The notes: generated by a model not told the origin, from the letters alone. Positions 1 to 14,428 are shown, counted from the first letter of the stretch. The stretch is 64,000 nt of DNA from Bagarius yarrelli (GCA_005784505.1 VCAZ01000115.1:660306-724305), one strand, 5' to 3'. Translations and numbers: made by a program.

Positions 1-1059
1 CTAATGTTAGACATAATACATAAACCTGTAAAACTAATTTTACCCAGAATTCCCTCCTATAAAGAATCCACAGCAAACATGTACATTTCACAGATTTTGG
101 AGAAGCTGCGTTAGAAGCTCTGAGTATAATCCATCAAGGAAGAAGGAAATTCCAAGGATGTTTTCTTTTTCAGTGCAGGCTTGGGGGAAAAAGAAGAATG
201 GAAGTCGAGCATAGATCTCATCTTATGGTCTCACACATGCAGTATGTCTTATAGGAGGCTCCACATGTAAACCTGCCGCTATAACTCACCACATGTCACT
301 GGAGATGCAGCACATCACCAGGAAGGCGCATTCAGAATGCCGACAGTTAATTTATCCACATGACCCACAGATTATTGTTAAACTAACGATTTAAAACCAC
401 ACGTCTGTTTTATTTCCAATGATTGAAAGCTGCACAGAGTCGTTTCTATCTATTTCTAGCTACAAGTTCACATGCGAAAATGTCGGAAAGGTCTTTCTTA
501 GGATCAGCTCCGTCATTAGCTTTCTATTTTTTTCTCTTTTGGAAAGATAATAAAAAAAACCCTCACTTTGTCCATGTTAGCAAGAGTGTGTGGCATGTGG
601 TACACAACCGTAAGGATGTAAGGGTGCAGGAAAGTCCTGACCTGCTCTGACTGCTGGTGGTCTTTCATCCACCTACACTATACATCGCTTTTTTACTGTA
701 GTCAGGCTGGGCTTTTGTGCTAGCCTGAAGCAAAAGCCGCTACGTGACTGGAATTATTTGCTATCTCTTGTTATCTCTTACTTTATTTAATCCAAGTATA
801 CATTTTTCTTTTTTTTTAACTTGTTAAAAACTTGTTTCAACAAGACTCGGACAGCAAATCAGGCAATTAAGTGTGGCGGTTTTGGGGCTGTTTCGGAGCC
901 AGGATCTGGGCACTGGCCCAGGATTTGTTTTCAGTGGAAAAGCGTCCGTTCACGACTGGGCTCTGGCACCTGCACCAGCCCAGGTGGAAAAAGGGTAGTA
1001 TTGGGTACAGTATTTCCCAAGTTGTGTAACCATTCTGGGAGCAGTTGTAGATCAAATAG
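1..1059. other. Intergenic, nothing recognised
   Basis: Ordinary AT-rich sequence. The short open frames at 423-650 and 821-1198 have no protein-like composition, conserved motif or splice context. Confidence 0.6.
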
Positions 1060-1200
1060 TCAAAGCTCTGGTTTACTGATTGGTGAATCTGAGTTTAGGT
1101 CCCACTACTGTCAAGGTGCTAATGTTCTGTCCTTGAGCAAGGCACTTAACCCTCTGTGCTCCAAGGGTGCTGTATCATGGCTGACCCTGTTTATATGAAA
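1060..1200 (+). mobile_element. Second SINE-like family, partial copy
   Basis: TCCTTGAGCAAGGCACTTAA, then CTCCAAGGGTGCTGTATCAT and GGCTGACCCTG match the fuller copies at 43155 and 55308. Confidence 0.6.
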
Positions 1201-2030
1201 GGGAGGACAGGTGAAAAAGGGCAGGATTAAGGGCAAAGGTGTTTTCTGTAGACCCTGCTGGTGCCATATTAGACTAGAATAAGTGGACGAACATTGCTTG
1301 ATGGCTGACCATAGTCCTGATGTTGTCCAGAAACCTCCTTAGGCCACACTTGCACTGACACCAAGTTTGACCTTTGCACTGACAGGTTGCAAGTAGACTG
1401 CTCTACTTCTGTGGAGGACCATTGTTTTACTTTCATAGAAGTAGATAAAAGTGTGTTTTTCCATTTTAAAGGCTTCACCGTGGATATAAGCGTTCCATGG
1501 ATTGTCAAAAGCTGCTCCGGCATCTGGGGAACTGTGTCTGAAATGATGTGTAAGATATTGCGAGAGTCCTAGAGGAAAATATCAGTATGCTGTAGTTGTA
1601 ACAAAAGCTGTTGAAATGCACTCACAATATATATATTGATCTGAGGTGCCCTGAGAAATGTCTGGAGAACGTCTGGAGAACGTCTCAAGAGATATAGATC
1701 AAGTTAAGCAAAAAAATACATCATTTGAGAGGATAAATGAGCAGTGAAATGCTGTAGTCTCTCATATACTCTTATACAACAGAGCATGATACACTTACAC
1801 GCTTACCCCACACGGACTTACACATTACTGCTCTGAAGTGTGTACCAAAGTGATCTTTAACAGCACAACTGGATTTAAAAAATTGAGTTAAGAAATTGAA
1901 ATATTTTGTGCATAATATTTAAAAATAATGTACAAACTAAAGTTTATCACTATTTATTTTTTCTTAAATAAAAGTGTGTGTAAATTATAGAGACGCGATT
2001 TTGTGTGTTCCACGTATATGATGACTTATG

Positions 2031-2222
2031 GAAGTGGTAGCTTATTGGTTAAGGTGATGGACTGCTAATTGGAAGATCAAGGTTCGATTTCCAGCACCAA
2101 CAATTTGCCTTAGTTTGGCCCCTAAATAAGGCCCTTAACCTCCAATTGCTCAATTATATGAATGAAATAAATATAAGTTGCTCTGGATAAGGACGTCTGC
2201 CAAATGCTGTAAATGCAAATGT
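2031..2222 (+). mobile_element. tRNA-derived SINE (V-SINE-like), near full length
   Basis: tRNA-like head with a GGTTCGATTTCC B-box. The 3' module TTGCTCTGGATAAGGACGTC then TGCCAAATGCTGTAAATG resembles the conserved tail domain of vertebrate V-SINEs. Confidence 0.8.
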
Positions 2223-2384
2223 AGCGAATAAAGTCCGTTAGTTCCAGAACTGAGCGATGTTATACTGATGTTTGTTACTCACACGTGTAGCGGACAAAGT
2301 CTGTTAGTTCCATCATTGGCTGGTGTTGTTTTTAGGCCACGAAAAATAAAATGATTTAAATTAAGGGAAGATCTGATTTAACAG

Positions 2385-2465
2385 ACAACCAAACCCCCGC
2401 CAACTTATTTATCCTACTGAGCAGTTACTAGTTAGGGGCCTTGCTCAGGAGCCCCCAATAACAAT
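2385..2465 (-). mobile_element. SINE fragment
   Basis: Only the middle survives: ACTGAGCAGTTACTAG and GGGGCCTTGCTCAGGAG. Confidence 0.5.
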
Positions 2466-3139
2466 GACAATCTGTTATTAAGCTCTGACATTGCCAACAT
2501 TACAGGACTTCTGTGCACAAAAAAAAGACAATTTATTGAAGCTTGAAATCTTCTTGGTTCTTTTTTTTTCATTCTTTTAGGGTTCTTCAAAGTTTAACAT
2601 TTAACACCAAATATTGTTGAATGAAAATGTAAAAACAAAAAACAAAAACAACAACCTACTCAAACCATTTCAACAACATTTAAATCAATTTCGTATAAAT
2701 TTCCAGCGGTGGTTTGCACACGACTGATTTAGTTTACGGTAATTTATAAGTTCTCCTCATGTTCTGTTTTTTTTTTTACTGATGCTTTGCAGTTTTCTCA
2801 GCTCGGTCCTGTCCAGAGTTGTTAACCCCTCATCTCCAGCCCCCGGGGTATCGTAAAGCATAGTCCCTTTAGGGTTTTAGCTTAGTGTATTGCCCCTGGG
2901 GGCAGCAGCTGGACTGCATCATTGTAAACAGATCAGCATGTTACTTATCGTTTATATCATCTTAAATCAAAGCCTTTACAGGAAAACTCGGTTTAGATTT
3001 ATTAATCAAACAATTTAATAAAAAATAATGCAGATTATTTAAGTGTGTTTATAATATTTACTTTACTACTTTTTTACTACTTTTACTTTTACTACTTTAC
3101 GATTAAACAACAAGTTTATGCCAAATGACTGAACTGTTG

Positions 3140-3770
3140 TTCTCAACAATCACCGATCAATCACTGATCTCCACTGTTCTCGGTTCATTGATCATCATTG
3201 CTATTACTAATGACCGGTGTTCTTATAAATAACCAATTACCAATCGCCATTGTTCTCAACAGCCAATCACTGATCACTCTTCTTATTGACAATCACTAAT
3301 CACTTCTGTTTTCCATCTGCAATTACTACATTTATTTATTTATTTTTTTACAACAGAGCAATCGAGGGTTAAGGGTCTTGCTTCGGAAGCCAGCAGTGGT
3401 GGCTTGAAATCAAATCTACAATCTTCGGGTTGGTAGTTCATTACCTTAACTATGAGCCACCACTTCCCCTCTTCCCTTCACCACTACCATTCCCATTGAT
3501 CGATCATTAAACACCACTGTTACCAATAATGCCAATAATCATTGATCACTACTGTTTCCAGGAAACAGTCACTAAATACCCCTTTTCTCAACAGCCAATC
3601 CATAATCAGCATCGCTCTTCCCAGCAACCCATAACTCATCCCTATCAGTAATGACCATTGTTGTAAAAAATTACTAATAACCACTGCTTCTGCTGAACAC
3701 TACTGTCCCCAACAGCCAATCAGTGATCATTACTTTTCATAAGAACCGATCTCTGATCTCTTATAACTGA
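3140..3770 (+). repeat. Degenerate minisatellite upstream of adra1d
   Basis: Repeated variants of CAATCACTGATCACCACTG and TGTTCTCAACAGCCAATCA, roughly 30-40 bp apart, interrupted by a SINE at about 3340-3472. Confidence 0.6.
3340..3472 (-). mobile_element. SINE, 3' end truncated
   Basis: Head and middle present (GAGCCACCACTTCCCC at the right end), sitting inside the degenerate minisatellite. Confidence 0.7.
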
Positions 3771-3999
3771 CTTATGTAGTACGTAAATAGGGTGTATGTA
3801 AATTCTATTCTAGGGTTCCTTCCTAATGTAGACATGTTGCTATGGAAATAATCGGGTTAAGTGTGTTTTTTATGACATCATCAATAAACAGCGTGCTTTT
3901 AGAGCATGCTTTACATTCTACTAAAAATACTTGCTGTAGCAGTGTTTCTCCTGCGCCTCGATCCCCCTGGTGGTGTTGTGATGAACTGCACGTTTGGTG

Positions 4000-4318
4000 A
4001 GGCGCGTCACTAATTTGGGAGGAGAACCTGTTCACAGGGTTACGCGCAGGCAGTGTGGAGAGCGCGCTGAACGCGAACCACTAACATCAGTAATAAACCT
4101 GACACTCGCGGGTGAAATACTCAAACAATGAGAGAAGATTCCGAGATGTTTGATAAATTGCTGAAAGTGACACCCGAGTGAAATAGGGCACGGAACAGAC
4201 GGAGGGAGGGATGGATGGATGGATGGATGCGCGTTCGTGTTCCAGCCATGGAAAAGGAAAGTGTGTTGCGCTTTAAAATGAGAACACGCGCCTAAGCGTT
4301 TCTGCATGGAGTTTCAAA
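4000..4318 (+). promoter_or_regulatory. CpG-rich leader/promoter-proximal region of adra1d with uORFs
   Basis: CpG density rises sharply here compared with the AT-rich flanks (GCGCG and ACGCG words throughout). No clear TATA box was seen and the transcription start is unknown. If transcribed, the leader carries short uORFs at 4128-4181 (17 codons), 4248-4295 (15 codons, in a GCCATGG context) and 4306-4332 (8 codons, overlapping the receptor ATG out of frame). A small (ATGG)n run lies at about 4210-4230. Confidence 0.5.
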
Positions 4319-5249
4319 ATGACATGGTTTAATGTGAATCAGAGTCATGACGCGCTCGAGTTGTCTTTACCTGACATTTCCAACAGCAGCAGCGGAAACG
4401 CGACGTGCGCCGGCACCGTGCTGGACGCGCAGGTCGTGGCTGTGGGAATCTTCCTGGCTGTCTTCATCCTGGCTGCAATCGTCGGGAACATTTTGGTTAT
4501 CCTGTCTGTTTTGTGCAACAAACATTTGCAGACGGTGACCAACTTCTTTATAGTCAATTTAGCCATCGCGGATTTGCTCCTGAGCATCGTGGTGTTGCCC
4601 TTCTCCGCGTCTCTGGAGGTGTTCGGATGTTGGGTGTTTGGACGCGTGTTCTGCAACATCTGGGCTGCTGTGGACGTCCTGTGCTGCACCGCGTCCATCC
4701 TCAGCCTGTGCATCATCTCCATAGACAGATACATAGGAGTCAAATACTGCCTCAAATACCCCACGATCATGACTGAACGCAAAGCTGGGGTCATCCTGGT
4801 GCTTGTCTGGGTTTCATCGGTTGTCATCTCGGTGGGACCGCTTTTAGGCTGGAAGGAACCTCCGCCGTCGGATGAAAGCATCTGCAGCATCACTGAGGAA
4901 CCTGGTTACGCGCTGTTCTCCTCACTCTTCTCCTTCTACCTCCCGCTCATGGTCATCCTGGTCATGTACTTTCAGGTGTACATCGTGGCCCGGAGAACCA
5001 CCAAGAGCTTGGAAGCAGGAGTAAAGCGAGAAAGAAACAAATCCATGGAGGTGGTGCTGCGGATTCACTGCCGGAGCTCACCGGAGGACACTGGAGCGAG
5101 CTCGAAAAGCAAAACCCATCCGCTGCGCAGCTCGCTCTCCGTGCGCCTCATGAAGTTCTCCAGAGAAAAGAAAGCTGCCAAAACTCTGGCCATCGTGGTC
5201 GGGATGTTCATTGTGTGCTGGCTGCCGTTTTTCTTCGTCTTGCCTTTAG
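4319..5249 (+). CDS. adra1d: adra1d coding exon 1 (N-terminus to TM6)
   Basis: Encodes residues 1-310 and the first base of codon 311. The start ATG has A at -3. The exon ends in LPL plus one G, followed by donor GTAGGT at 5250. Reading past the donor gives only Gly-Arg and then a stop, which confirms the boundary. The third intracellular loop (about 225-282) is basic and ends in KKAAKTLAIVVGMF, the conserved entry to TM6. Confidence 0.93.
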
Positions 5250-8200
5250 GTAGGTGATGTTTTCTCTTGTTTTATTGCGCGGTTTTTCGTGTCAGTTTCG
5301 GGTTTAATAATTTTACCTGTTTTTAATGAGTCTTTTTTTTAGATTCTTTGTGAGCAGATAATTAAGTTCGCATTCATGCATAAACAATCGTGTTTAATTG
5401 TTCTTTATATTATAAAAATACAACTATTTTTGTTTTACTTTCATGTATTCATATATATTTAGCTATTTTTTAATGCATAAAATATTTTACACTTTACTTT
5501 AAAATAGATTTTTTTTTTGTTCTGAGTAATTTTCAGTAGTGGTGTTTATTTTATTTATTTGTTCATTAATAATGCAAAGATAAATCACCCTCACCCACAC
5601 ACACACACATGTATTATCATAGATTCATTTTCTCATGTGAACTCATCCTTTTCACTACTTCATTCGAGCCTCATAGGCCTTAATTAAAACATTGTGGGTT
5701 TCCTGTAAACTGGTAGACTGTGGCTAATGGAGCTGTGTGTACCCTCCTGCACACCAGCACGTTGGTCAAGGAGTCGCGCATGCGCATATCTGTCATATAC
5801 ATATATAATAAAAAACTATAAATTCATGGCGCAGATCTTTAGGAATGCTGAGCTTCTGCATGTAAATTCTTTGTACCAGTTTTAACTGAAGGCTCAATGT
5901 TCCTCAACGTCACTTTAAGGAAGATAATTAGAGCTTCAGGGCTGCTAAAGCACTGCTTAGCTTCCACACTGGATGTTCCTCAGGGAACAAAATGTTCCTG
6001 TTTTCTTGTTTCGAAGTCTAAATAAATAAGGAATAACGGAAAGGGGTTTTGGAGGAGTCACATGACCATCTCAAGAGAATGATTAGAGCTTTTTATAGTT
6101 TAGGTGTGGTGCCTTTTCATATTTATTCCATGTTTTTTTCTGGACTATTCCTTGATTCGATTTGATCACGTCATCTTTCAGTATGTAAGGTGCCTACACA
6201 ATTCTGAGATGTTTATAGGTTCTAAATACATTTGCCTAAGCTAAGTATATATTATAAAACATTTTGAAAATAACTCTGGAAGATCAAATAAATGTGTTGG
6301 TGGCTTAGTAAATAAGGTGTTGAAAGCTAATTGGAAGATTGTGGGTTTGATTCCCAGTACAACCAAGTTACCACTTGTGGGCCCCTTGAGTAAGGCCCTT
6401 AACCACGGAATTGCTGATTTGTATAAATAGAAAAGAAAAAATTACTTTGGATAGATGTATCTGCCAAGTGGTGTAAATGTAAATGTATTGGAATTGTTTA
6501 AGGTCTACCAAAAACACACAGATGAAGGTATATTGCAGTCAGTTTATTTGCAGAGTGTGTTTGCAGTTTGCATTTTCTCTCAAACCTGTCAATCAAAGTC
6601 AGGGGCGGGACTATACTATGGGCCGTCTTTGTATTCGGTAGTGACGTCACTTACAGTCGATGACCAAAAGGGGAAACGCAGTTAATAATTGCTGACAGTA
6701 TGTGACGTTATGTACGTAGTTACTAAATAAATTTTTAATTTATGAGAGTATTTAATTGTGCTGAATGATCTGAAGGATGTAGATAATCGGTGGAGGATGT
6801 CGTGATGCTCGCGCAGAGAATTGATGGTGGTTTTTTTTTCTTCCCTGTGGCACAGCTTTTAGATACTTATAGTGGTTAAAGTACTGAGGCAGAGAAGAAG
6901 AGCGTCTGAGAGATCCTGCAATTCACAGTGATTATAAAAAGAAACGCCGAACGCTTTCATAACTCTTCACACTTTAGGAGAAATCTAAAATGTATTAAGA
7001 CAAAAATAAGTAAAAATATAAATATATTTTATAATTGATATTTAAAGTTCATCATGACCTCCTCCACAATTTCACAGTTTCCTTCATCTTTCAGATCATT
7101 CAGCTCTATTTAATGGTCTTAAGTCATTTTTTTTGCTTTAAATAATTTGCTTTATTTATTAACAGCATCAACAACAAATTCAAAAGAATGTCCAAAAAGA
7201 TTAACTGTATTTTTTGTCACAAACGCCGAAGACAACATCACCTCCGAGAGCTTGTCCAACACAGAACCGGTTTCTATTTTTGTGTTTTAGTTTATATTGA
7301 TAATCGATTGTTAGCTTTATTATGTGAATCTTTAAATTCTCAGATTTTTCTAAGAAAGACGGGTTATAAGGGACACCTGATCATGATTTATCCCTTGATC
7401 CATGAGCGATTTTTACATGCGGTTCCCGTTAATTAATCAAGGTTAAAGGATTTCATGCATCAGAATAGGAAATAATTTGAAAGTTGAAGGAGCAAAAGCC
7501 AAACTGTCAATCAAACATCTGGTTAGAATGAATGTGTTTGATTTGGTTTTTTAGTCTGGTTCAAATATCCAGCAACGTCTCAAAAGTCTTGTCTAGCAAG
7601 ATTAGCAAGATTAGCAAGATTAGCACGCTTAGCAAGGGGGAAGCGGTGGTTCATGGTTAAGTTGTTGGACTACCAACCTAAAGATTGTGGGTTTGATTCC
7701 CAGCTCCACCAAGCCACCACTGCTGGGCCCTCAAGTAAGGCCCTTAATCCCCAAATGCTCAGTTGTATAAAAGAGATAAATGTAAGGTGCTCTGGATAAG
7801 GACGTCTGCTGAATGTTGTAAATGTGAATTCTTTTAAATCGCCGCTTTTCTTTCACCAGCGGTGCATTTTCCTCATGCACACACATGCATGAATCATAAT
7901 TATGTCCATGCTTACTTGCAGGCCTGATCTGATAACATCTCAGGGTGAGGTCTGAGCAAACGCTGTGGTAGAAATTCCACAATAATGAAGACTGCAGGCT
8001 GTGTAGCTCAATGCAAGAGGTTAGCATGTTGCTGCTGAATATTAGACTGAGCTTTCCAATAAATATGCCAACTATTTCCCCTTAAATCTGCTTTGTGTTT
8101 TGCTGTAATCATTTGCAGTTGATGAGTGCGGTTAAGAGAAATACACACCTGAACACACTAACACACAACACACTCAGAACTGGAGGAAAAGATAGAACTG

Positions 8201-11200
8201 AACAAAATAAGCCAAATAAGCCAGTTTGGAATGTGGAAAGTGGTATCTCAGTGGGTTCAATTCGCAGCACCACCATGCTGCCTTTGCTGGACCCCTAAGC
8301 CAAGCCTTTAACCCTCAACTGCTTAATTCAGTGAAGGCCAATTTTACATTTATATGAACAGTACGATAAAGAGTGTCTGTTACTGCTTTTCCACTGGCGC
8401 TGGTGCCGGAGAACAATCAGGACCTCGGCTGCACTTTTCCAATAGAAATATCCTGGCACAGATCCAGATCCAAAATGCTGGTCTTAATAGGAACCTTTGA
8501 CATCAGTGGGATTACAAACTGTGCTATTATGAAAAGCTGGTGGATTTTAGGTAAATGAACAGGAATGGAATATATCAGTTCAGACATTATCACAGAAAAG
8601 ACCGAAGTGGAATCTGAAGTGGAAAAGACCGGTCAAGAAAAGTTTCTGGACATGTAAGTAAGCCTTTATTTGTCAAATAAACATCACTGCAAAGTGAAAT
8701 TCTTTTCTTCACGTACCCCAGCATGGGAGGTTGGGGTCAGAGCATAGGTCAAGCCCCTGGAGCAGAGAGAGTCAAAGGGCTTGATCAACAGTGTAAGTGC
8801 AGCAGGGGTGCTTGAACCCTGACTAATTAATAAAGAATCCAGAGTAATAAACACTTGCGCTACCTTCCCCCAAGTGGATGATGTTGGTGGACAAGAAAAG
8901 TCAATGGAAAATACAGCGGTGTCTTGACTTACCAGTTTAATTATTTCTGTGACAGAGCTCTTAATTAAATTACTCGTATGTCAAATTAATTTTCTTTACT
9001 GAAATGAAATAAAAGGCCATTAATTTGTTCCAGGTCCCCAAAAAAACACCACAATTTTTTTTGTTACATGTGTTTAGATAACGAAACAGAAACTTATAAA
9101 TAACAAATATTATATAAAAACACTACAATAGGATGTACTGGAATAAACTGGTTTTATTAAGTATAATGTACAGCGTTTACCTTGGAGATCAGACGACTCC
9201 ACTTGCTAACGCGCATGTCTGACTAGCTATCGAGTGAGACACGGGATGCTGGGCGGATGTTACAGCGTTCACTGTGGCGTTCGCTACGCTAACTAGCGTT
9301 TGGGCATCTGAAGCTGCCTCGTAACCCGAATTTTAGCTCACAACTCAAAGCAAAAAATCGGCTGAGAGACGACTCGTGTCTCAGAAAACTCGTTAGTTGT
9401 GACACTCGTAAGTCAAAGGTACCGCTGTAATTGGTTTCAATCAAGCGAGACTTTTAGATTGGACATGACTGGGCCTGGAGTGAGCATTATTTCTTATTGT
9501 AGACAGGAGGGTGGGATTAGTGATAAGTGTGGACAGGAGTAAGTGGATTAGACAGCAGTACCAGTGAGATTTGGTGGTATTAGTAAGACTATATAATTGC
9601 TTGCACACTGGGTTAACATGAGTTGTTATATTGTTAAAACTTTATAAAGTTAATCCTATCCCGCTGTTCCGGAAAGTCATCCAAAACCCATCGAACATGA
9701 ACAAAACCACAAATGTTTATGTTCCCATGTATTTACCAGAGGACACCACAAACAACCCAAGGAAATTAGTGAGATGTTTCACAGAGCTAAAATAAACCCT
9801 AAAGCTTACTAAACTCCTTCTGTCTGAATTACATTCACAGCATTTGGCAGACGTCCTTATCCAGAGCAACTTGGGAGAAATCTATATAACTGAGCAGTTA
9901 GGGGTTGAGGGCCTTGCTTAGGGGCCCAGCAGTGGTGCCTGGGTGGTGCTGGAACTCAAACCCTAATCTTCCAATTAGCATTCCAACACCTTAACTACTG
10001 CGCTAAAACTTCCACTTTGTGCTGCTGTAACTTGCGTTTACTTGCTGTGTTAGCATAAGTAGCTAGAAGATCGATCTTATGCAAGCTTTACCCAGGGGAT
10101 ATGACCCCGCCCACAGAATTTTCGGCGACCTGCATGTAGATTTTGGAAAGCCACCAACTCACGTGTGTACTTTGGACCGCAGTTGGTAACATCAACATTA
10201 ACCTGATTAGATGTAATCTCATATTTGTGCTACACTGGGACCTAAAAACATTTTGTTGCCTTCTCAGTTTGATTGATTGTGTTCTGTATTTGTCCTGAAC
10301 CATCAGCTAACGTTCAGTCGAAGCCGTGTGTTGTTAATATTCTGCTCTGTATTCGCCAAGCGGAATAGACAAGCTGCTACAGGCCAAAACAAAGCGTCCA
10401 GTCAAACCAGGCCATGACGGGATGGCATGTCTCTGTTTTATTACAGGCTCCGAACTGTAGTTTGTGACAAATATGTTTTTATTTTCCCATAGCACTGAGA
10501 ACACCCCACTGCGAGGGAGAACTTACCAAAATATCATGCCAAGGGAAATAATTAAATCAGGCCAAGGCCAAAGGTAACTTGAGGCTATTTGTCCACATTT
10601 TGTAAAGATTCCAAAAATACATACAAACTGTAAAGTGGCCAAGTTTCTCTAGTAGAACAAATGAAAGAAAAAGAAAAAAAAACAGCTTGAACAATAAATA
10701 TGATTATATTTATTTATTTATTTATTCATATGTAAGTAAAGCTTATGTATTTGTATGCTAGCACTTCACAGCATTAAAACACCTCAGCAAGAGAATATAT
10801 AGTAATAATTCTAATTATTATTAGAGATAATAATAAAATATTTGAATATTATACATACGTAAACAATACTTTGCAATGTGCTAAAGTTCAGCTAGCTTAT
10901 AAAGCTAGCAACAGGAAGTGCTAGCGGACATAATAAGTACTCCAGAGAGGGCGACCTCTGGTGGTGGTAGGCCAGAATCGTTACAATTATATATTATATA
11001 ATTATATATACTATTATTTATATAACAATAATTTTCTATTATATTTTACTAATTCCTTTTTTTACTTTTACTTTTTTACCATTACTAGAAATAAATTCAT
11101 TTAAAATATATTTGCATCTATTTAAATATTTTATTTGTACTAACATTTATAAAAAACTACAAGGGTTTATTATTTGCAGTCCTGTTTTTTTGTGTTTATT

Positions 11201-14131
11201 TAATTGTTTAAAAAACATTTAATTTAATTATTTATAAAATAAAAAAAATGTAAGTTTTTTTTTTTTTATTGTTGGAATTTTTTTCACCATTTTAAATATT
11301 TTCCAAATCGTTTAATTTTATATATTTTACAAAAAATGTTTTTGGATGTATATTAATTAGCTATTTTTAAAATGATATTTATATTAGCTTTTTCATTATT
11401 TTTTTATTTTCTATATATATTTTTAAAAATATTGTAAATATAAATACATTATAAATATTTCAAAATACCGGATCTTTTTTAAAAGCCACAATTATCAATT
11501 ATCAAACATAATTTTTTTGTACATTCTCGGCGATAAAAACATTTTCCAGACAGTGTTGCGTTTTTTCTTCTTCATGATGAAGACGATTTTTTCCTGAAAT
11601 GATATTTCTTCCTCATTGGCTTATATAAAAGCTCTAGAGTATAAAATCAGCTGAGCCGGATGAAAGTAAGTGCTGAGGAATGTGATGGTGTGAACACACT
11701 CTGAAAAAGAGAGTGGGACCTTTTGTTCTGGTGTCTGCTGAGGAGACGGGTGTTGATTTATGGGAATCGAGAGAACGAAACACAAACTTCACTTTGACGC
11801 TTAGAGAAGAGATTAAAAGTGAAGGCATGATCCTGACGCTGAGCCACACAGAGAGACGCGTCATTCTTTATTCTGATTGGTGAAAATATCTTTAGTACGG
11901 TATCTTTAGTACATTAAGTAATTAGAATTTGACATTTAGTTTCATGTCCTGTGTTGTACAGCAGCCAAATAGACATTTGTAGCTTGAACAGTTAATGCTT
12001 TGGGTCGTTCATCAGAGTTCAAGCCTCACTGCTGCCAATGTTGGGCCCTTGAGCAGGGCCCCTAATCATCTTTGCTCCAGAAGAACCTTGTGCCCTGTTT
12101 CCAAAATTCTAAGCTGGGATATATCTGAAAAGGAATTTTAGTTTGCAGTAACGTATATAGAACAAATAAGGACAAGCTGGTACTGGAGACGGTTCTCGAC
12201 CATGACACCAACATGTGACCAGAATCACATGCTACTGTTTCTCTTCTTCTTTCTCATTTTTAATCCCGGTGTTATTTTTTTCTCAACTTGCTGACTGCTC
12301 GGTTGCCATTCCCTCACTATTTCCTCATATTTACGCTTGTTACTTTTACATTTACAGCATTTGGCAGACGTTTTTATCCAGAGCGACTTACATTTATTTT
12401 ATTAATACAACTGAGCAAGTAGGGGTTAAGGGCCTTACTCAAGGGCCCAGCAGTGGTGCTTGGACTCGAACCCTGATCTTGCACATCAACACCTTAACCA
12501 CTGCGCTAGCATTTCCCCTTTCTAGTAATTCTTTGAATTTTCTGGTGGTCCTGATGGTGTTAATCTCTTCTGATAATCACCAGTAAACTAAAAGCATTAA
12601 TTCTTCTTGTTAATTAATTTGTAATTGTTACTCTGTCACCTTTTAAAAATGGCGTCGCTCAAACTGCGGTCTGTGGTGGAAGCTCCGCCCACTGAAGTCA
12701 TCAGTTTCCCCTAGAGATTCATAGCATTTGGCAGATGTTCTTTACCAGACCGACTTACATTTATCTAATTTATACAATTGAGCAACTGGGGGTTAAGGGC
12801 CTTGCCCAAGGGCCCAACAGTGGTGGATTGGTAGAGCTGGAAATGAAACCCACAATCTTCTGGTTGGTAGTCCAACACCTTAACCATGAGCCACCACCTC
12901 CCCACATACACACACGTTTTGAGGCTGGTTTTGATCCAGGATCCTGGCACCACGTTTTGATTAAAGTGCAGATTGGAGATGCAGATCCAGGTGGAAGTGG
13001 TGTAACATTGAAGTGGAGGCTTTCAAAGGGTTGGAAAAATTTGTTCAATAAAATCCTTTTTTGGAGCATCATTCCTGAGACTTTGAAGTAAGAACAACAA
13101 GAGATGACACCTTCATGTAGGTCGTCTCTTCTGCCTCCTGATCAAAGATATAAGATCGAAGCAGCATAAAAGTGTGAGTTTAATAACAGCCCTGCTGGGG
13201 AATTTATCAACCCTGCTGCTGATAGACAGCGACCCTGACCTCTAGTAATACTCAGGGGGGCAGCACTGCGTCTGAAGGCTGGAGACTGGTTTATGTGATA
13301 TACGGTAATACAGCAGCTCCGTTACTGCCTACACAAAGGGCACAAGGCCAGATAGGGATAAGGCAGTTAGTCAAAGTGCACTTTGTGTGTGTGTGTGTGT
13401 GTGTGTGTGTATACAAAAGCAAGACTTGAATGAAGATGAAGCAAAAAAAAAGACGAGTAAGAATGACAGATTCCAAGTAAAATGATCAGAACCTGAATCA
13501 GATCCGATGGAATGAGCTTCCTGATATTGTGTTTTATCTCCACAGTGCTAATATTTAAATTCATTAAAAAGACATTTGCATATAATTTACATATTAGGTC
13601 ATTCTTTTGGTGTCATTTACAAACATTCATTAATATACAGATGCTGTTATGGGTTTTTTTCATCATTTTAAAAGTTTCATTCTTAATAAAATATTTATTG
13701 ATTATTCTCTGTCATTTTATAAACATTTTTATTTCTTCTAATTGTATGAACTAGTTTCTGTTTTTATTTAGTTTCTAGTTCAGTATTTGACCTTATTTTT
13801 TAATAAATTAAAAATATTGCTGTGGAATTTTTTTTACACTTTAATTCATATTTAAAGTTTTATGTTTTTACACAGTTTTTAATTTGTTGTTTTAATTTTT
13901 TGTTTTACATTAAAATCCACAGTTTTAAAGTAAAAGCCAAATAAATAAACTTTCTATCATTGTGTATGTAACAAACACACACAAAAAAACAAAAACAATA
14001 AAATACAATAAAATAACCTTTTATTAATCTCTCACTCATAAGCATCCTGGTGGTGGTGGGATTGTAGCCTTAATAAATACTTCTGCTTGTTTGATTTATT
14101 GATCTGATTTTGGATTACAGACAATAAATTT

Positions 14132-14183
<52 letters not shown>

Positions 14184-14310
14184 TCTTTTCAGATCTCACT
14201 CTCTCTCTCTCTCTCCACCTCTCATCCTCCTCATCTCTCCTTTCTCTCATCTTCTCTATCTCTGAAAGGCTCTCTGTCTCTCTCTCTCTCTCTCTTTCTC
14301 TCTTCTCTAT

Positions 14311-14346
<36 letters not shown>

Positions 14347-14368
14347 TGTCTTTCTTCTCTCTCCATAA

Positions 14369-14428
<60 letters not shown>

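Noticed and set aside
4345..4893. 182-codon open frame antisense to adra1d exon 1
   Set aside because: Shadow of the receptor coding sequence; no independent motif.
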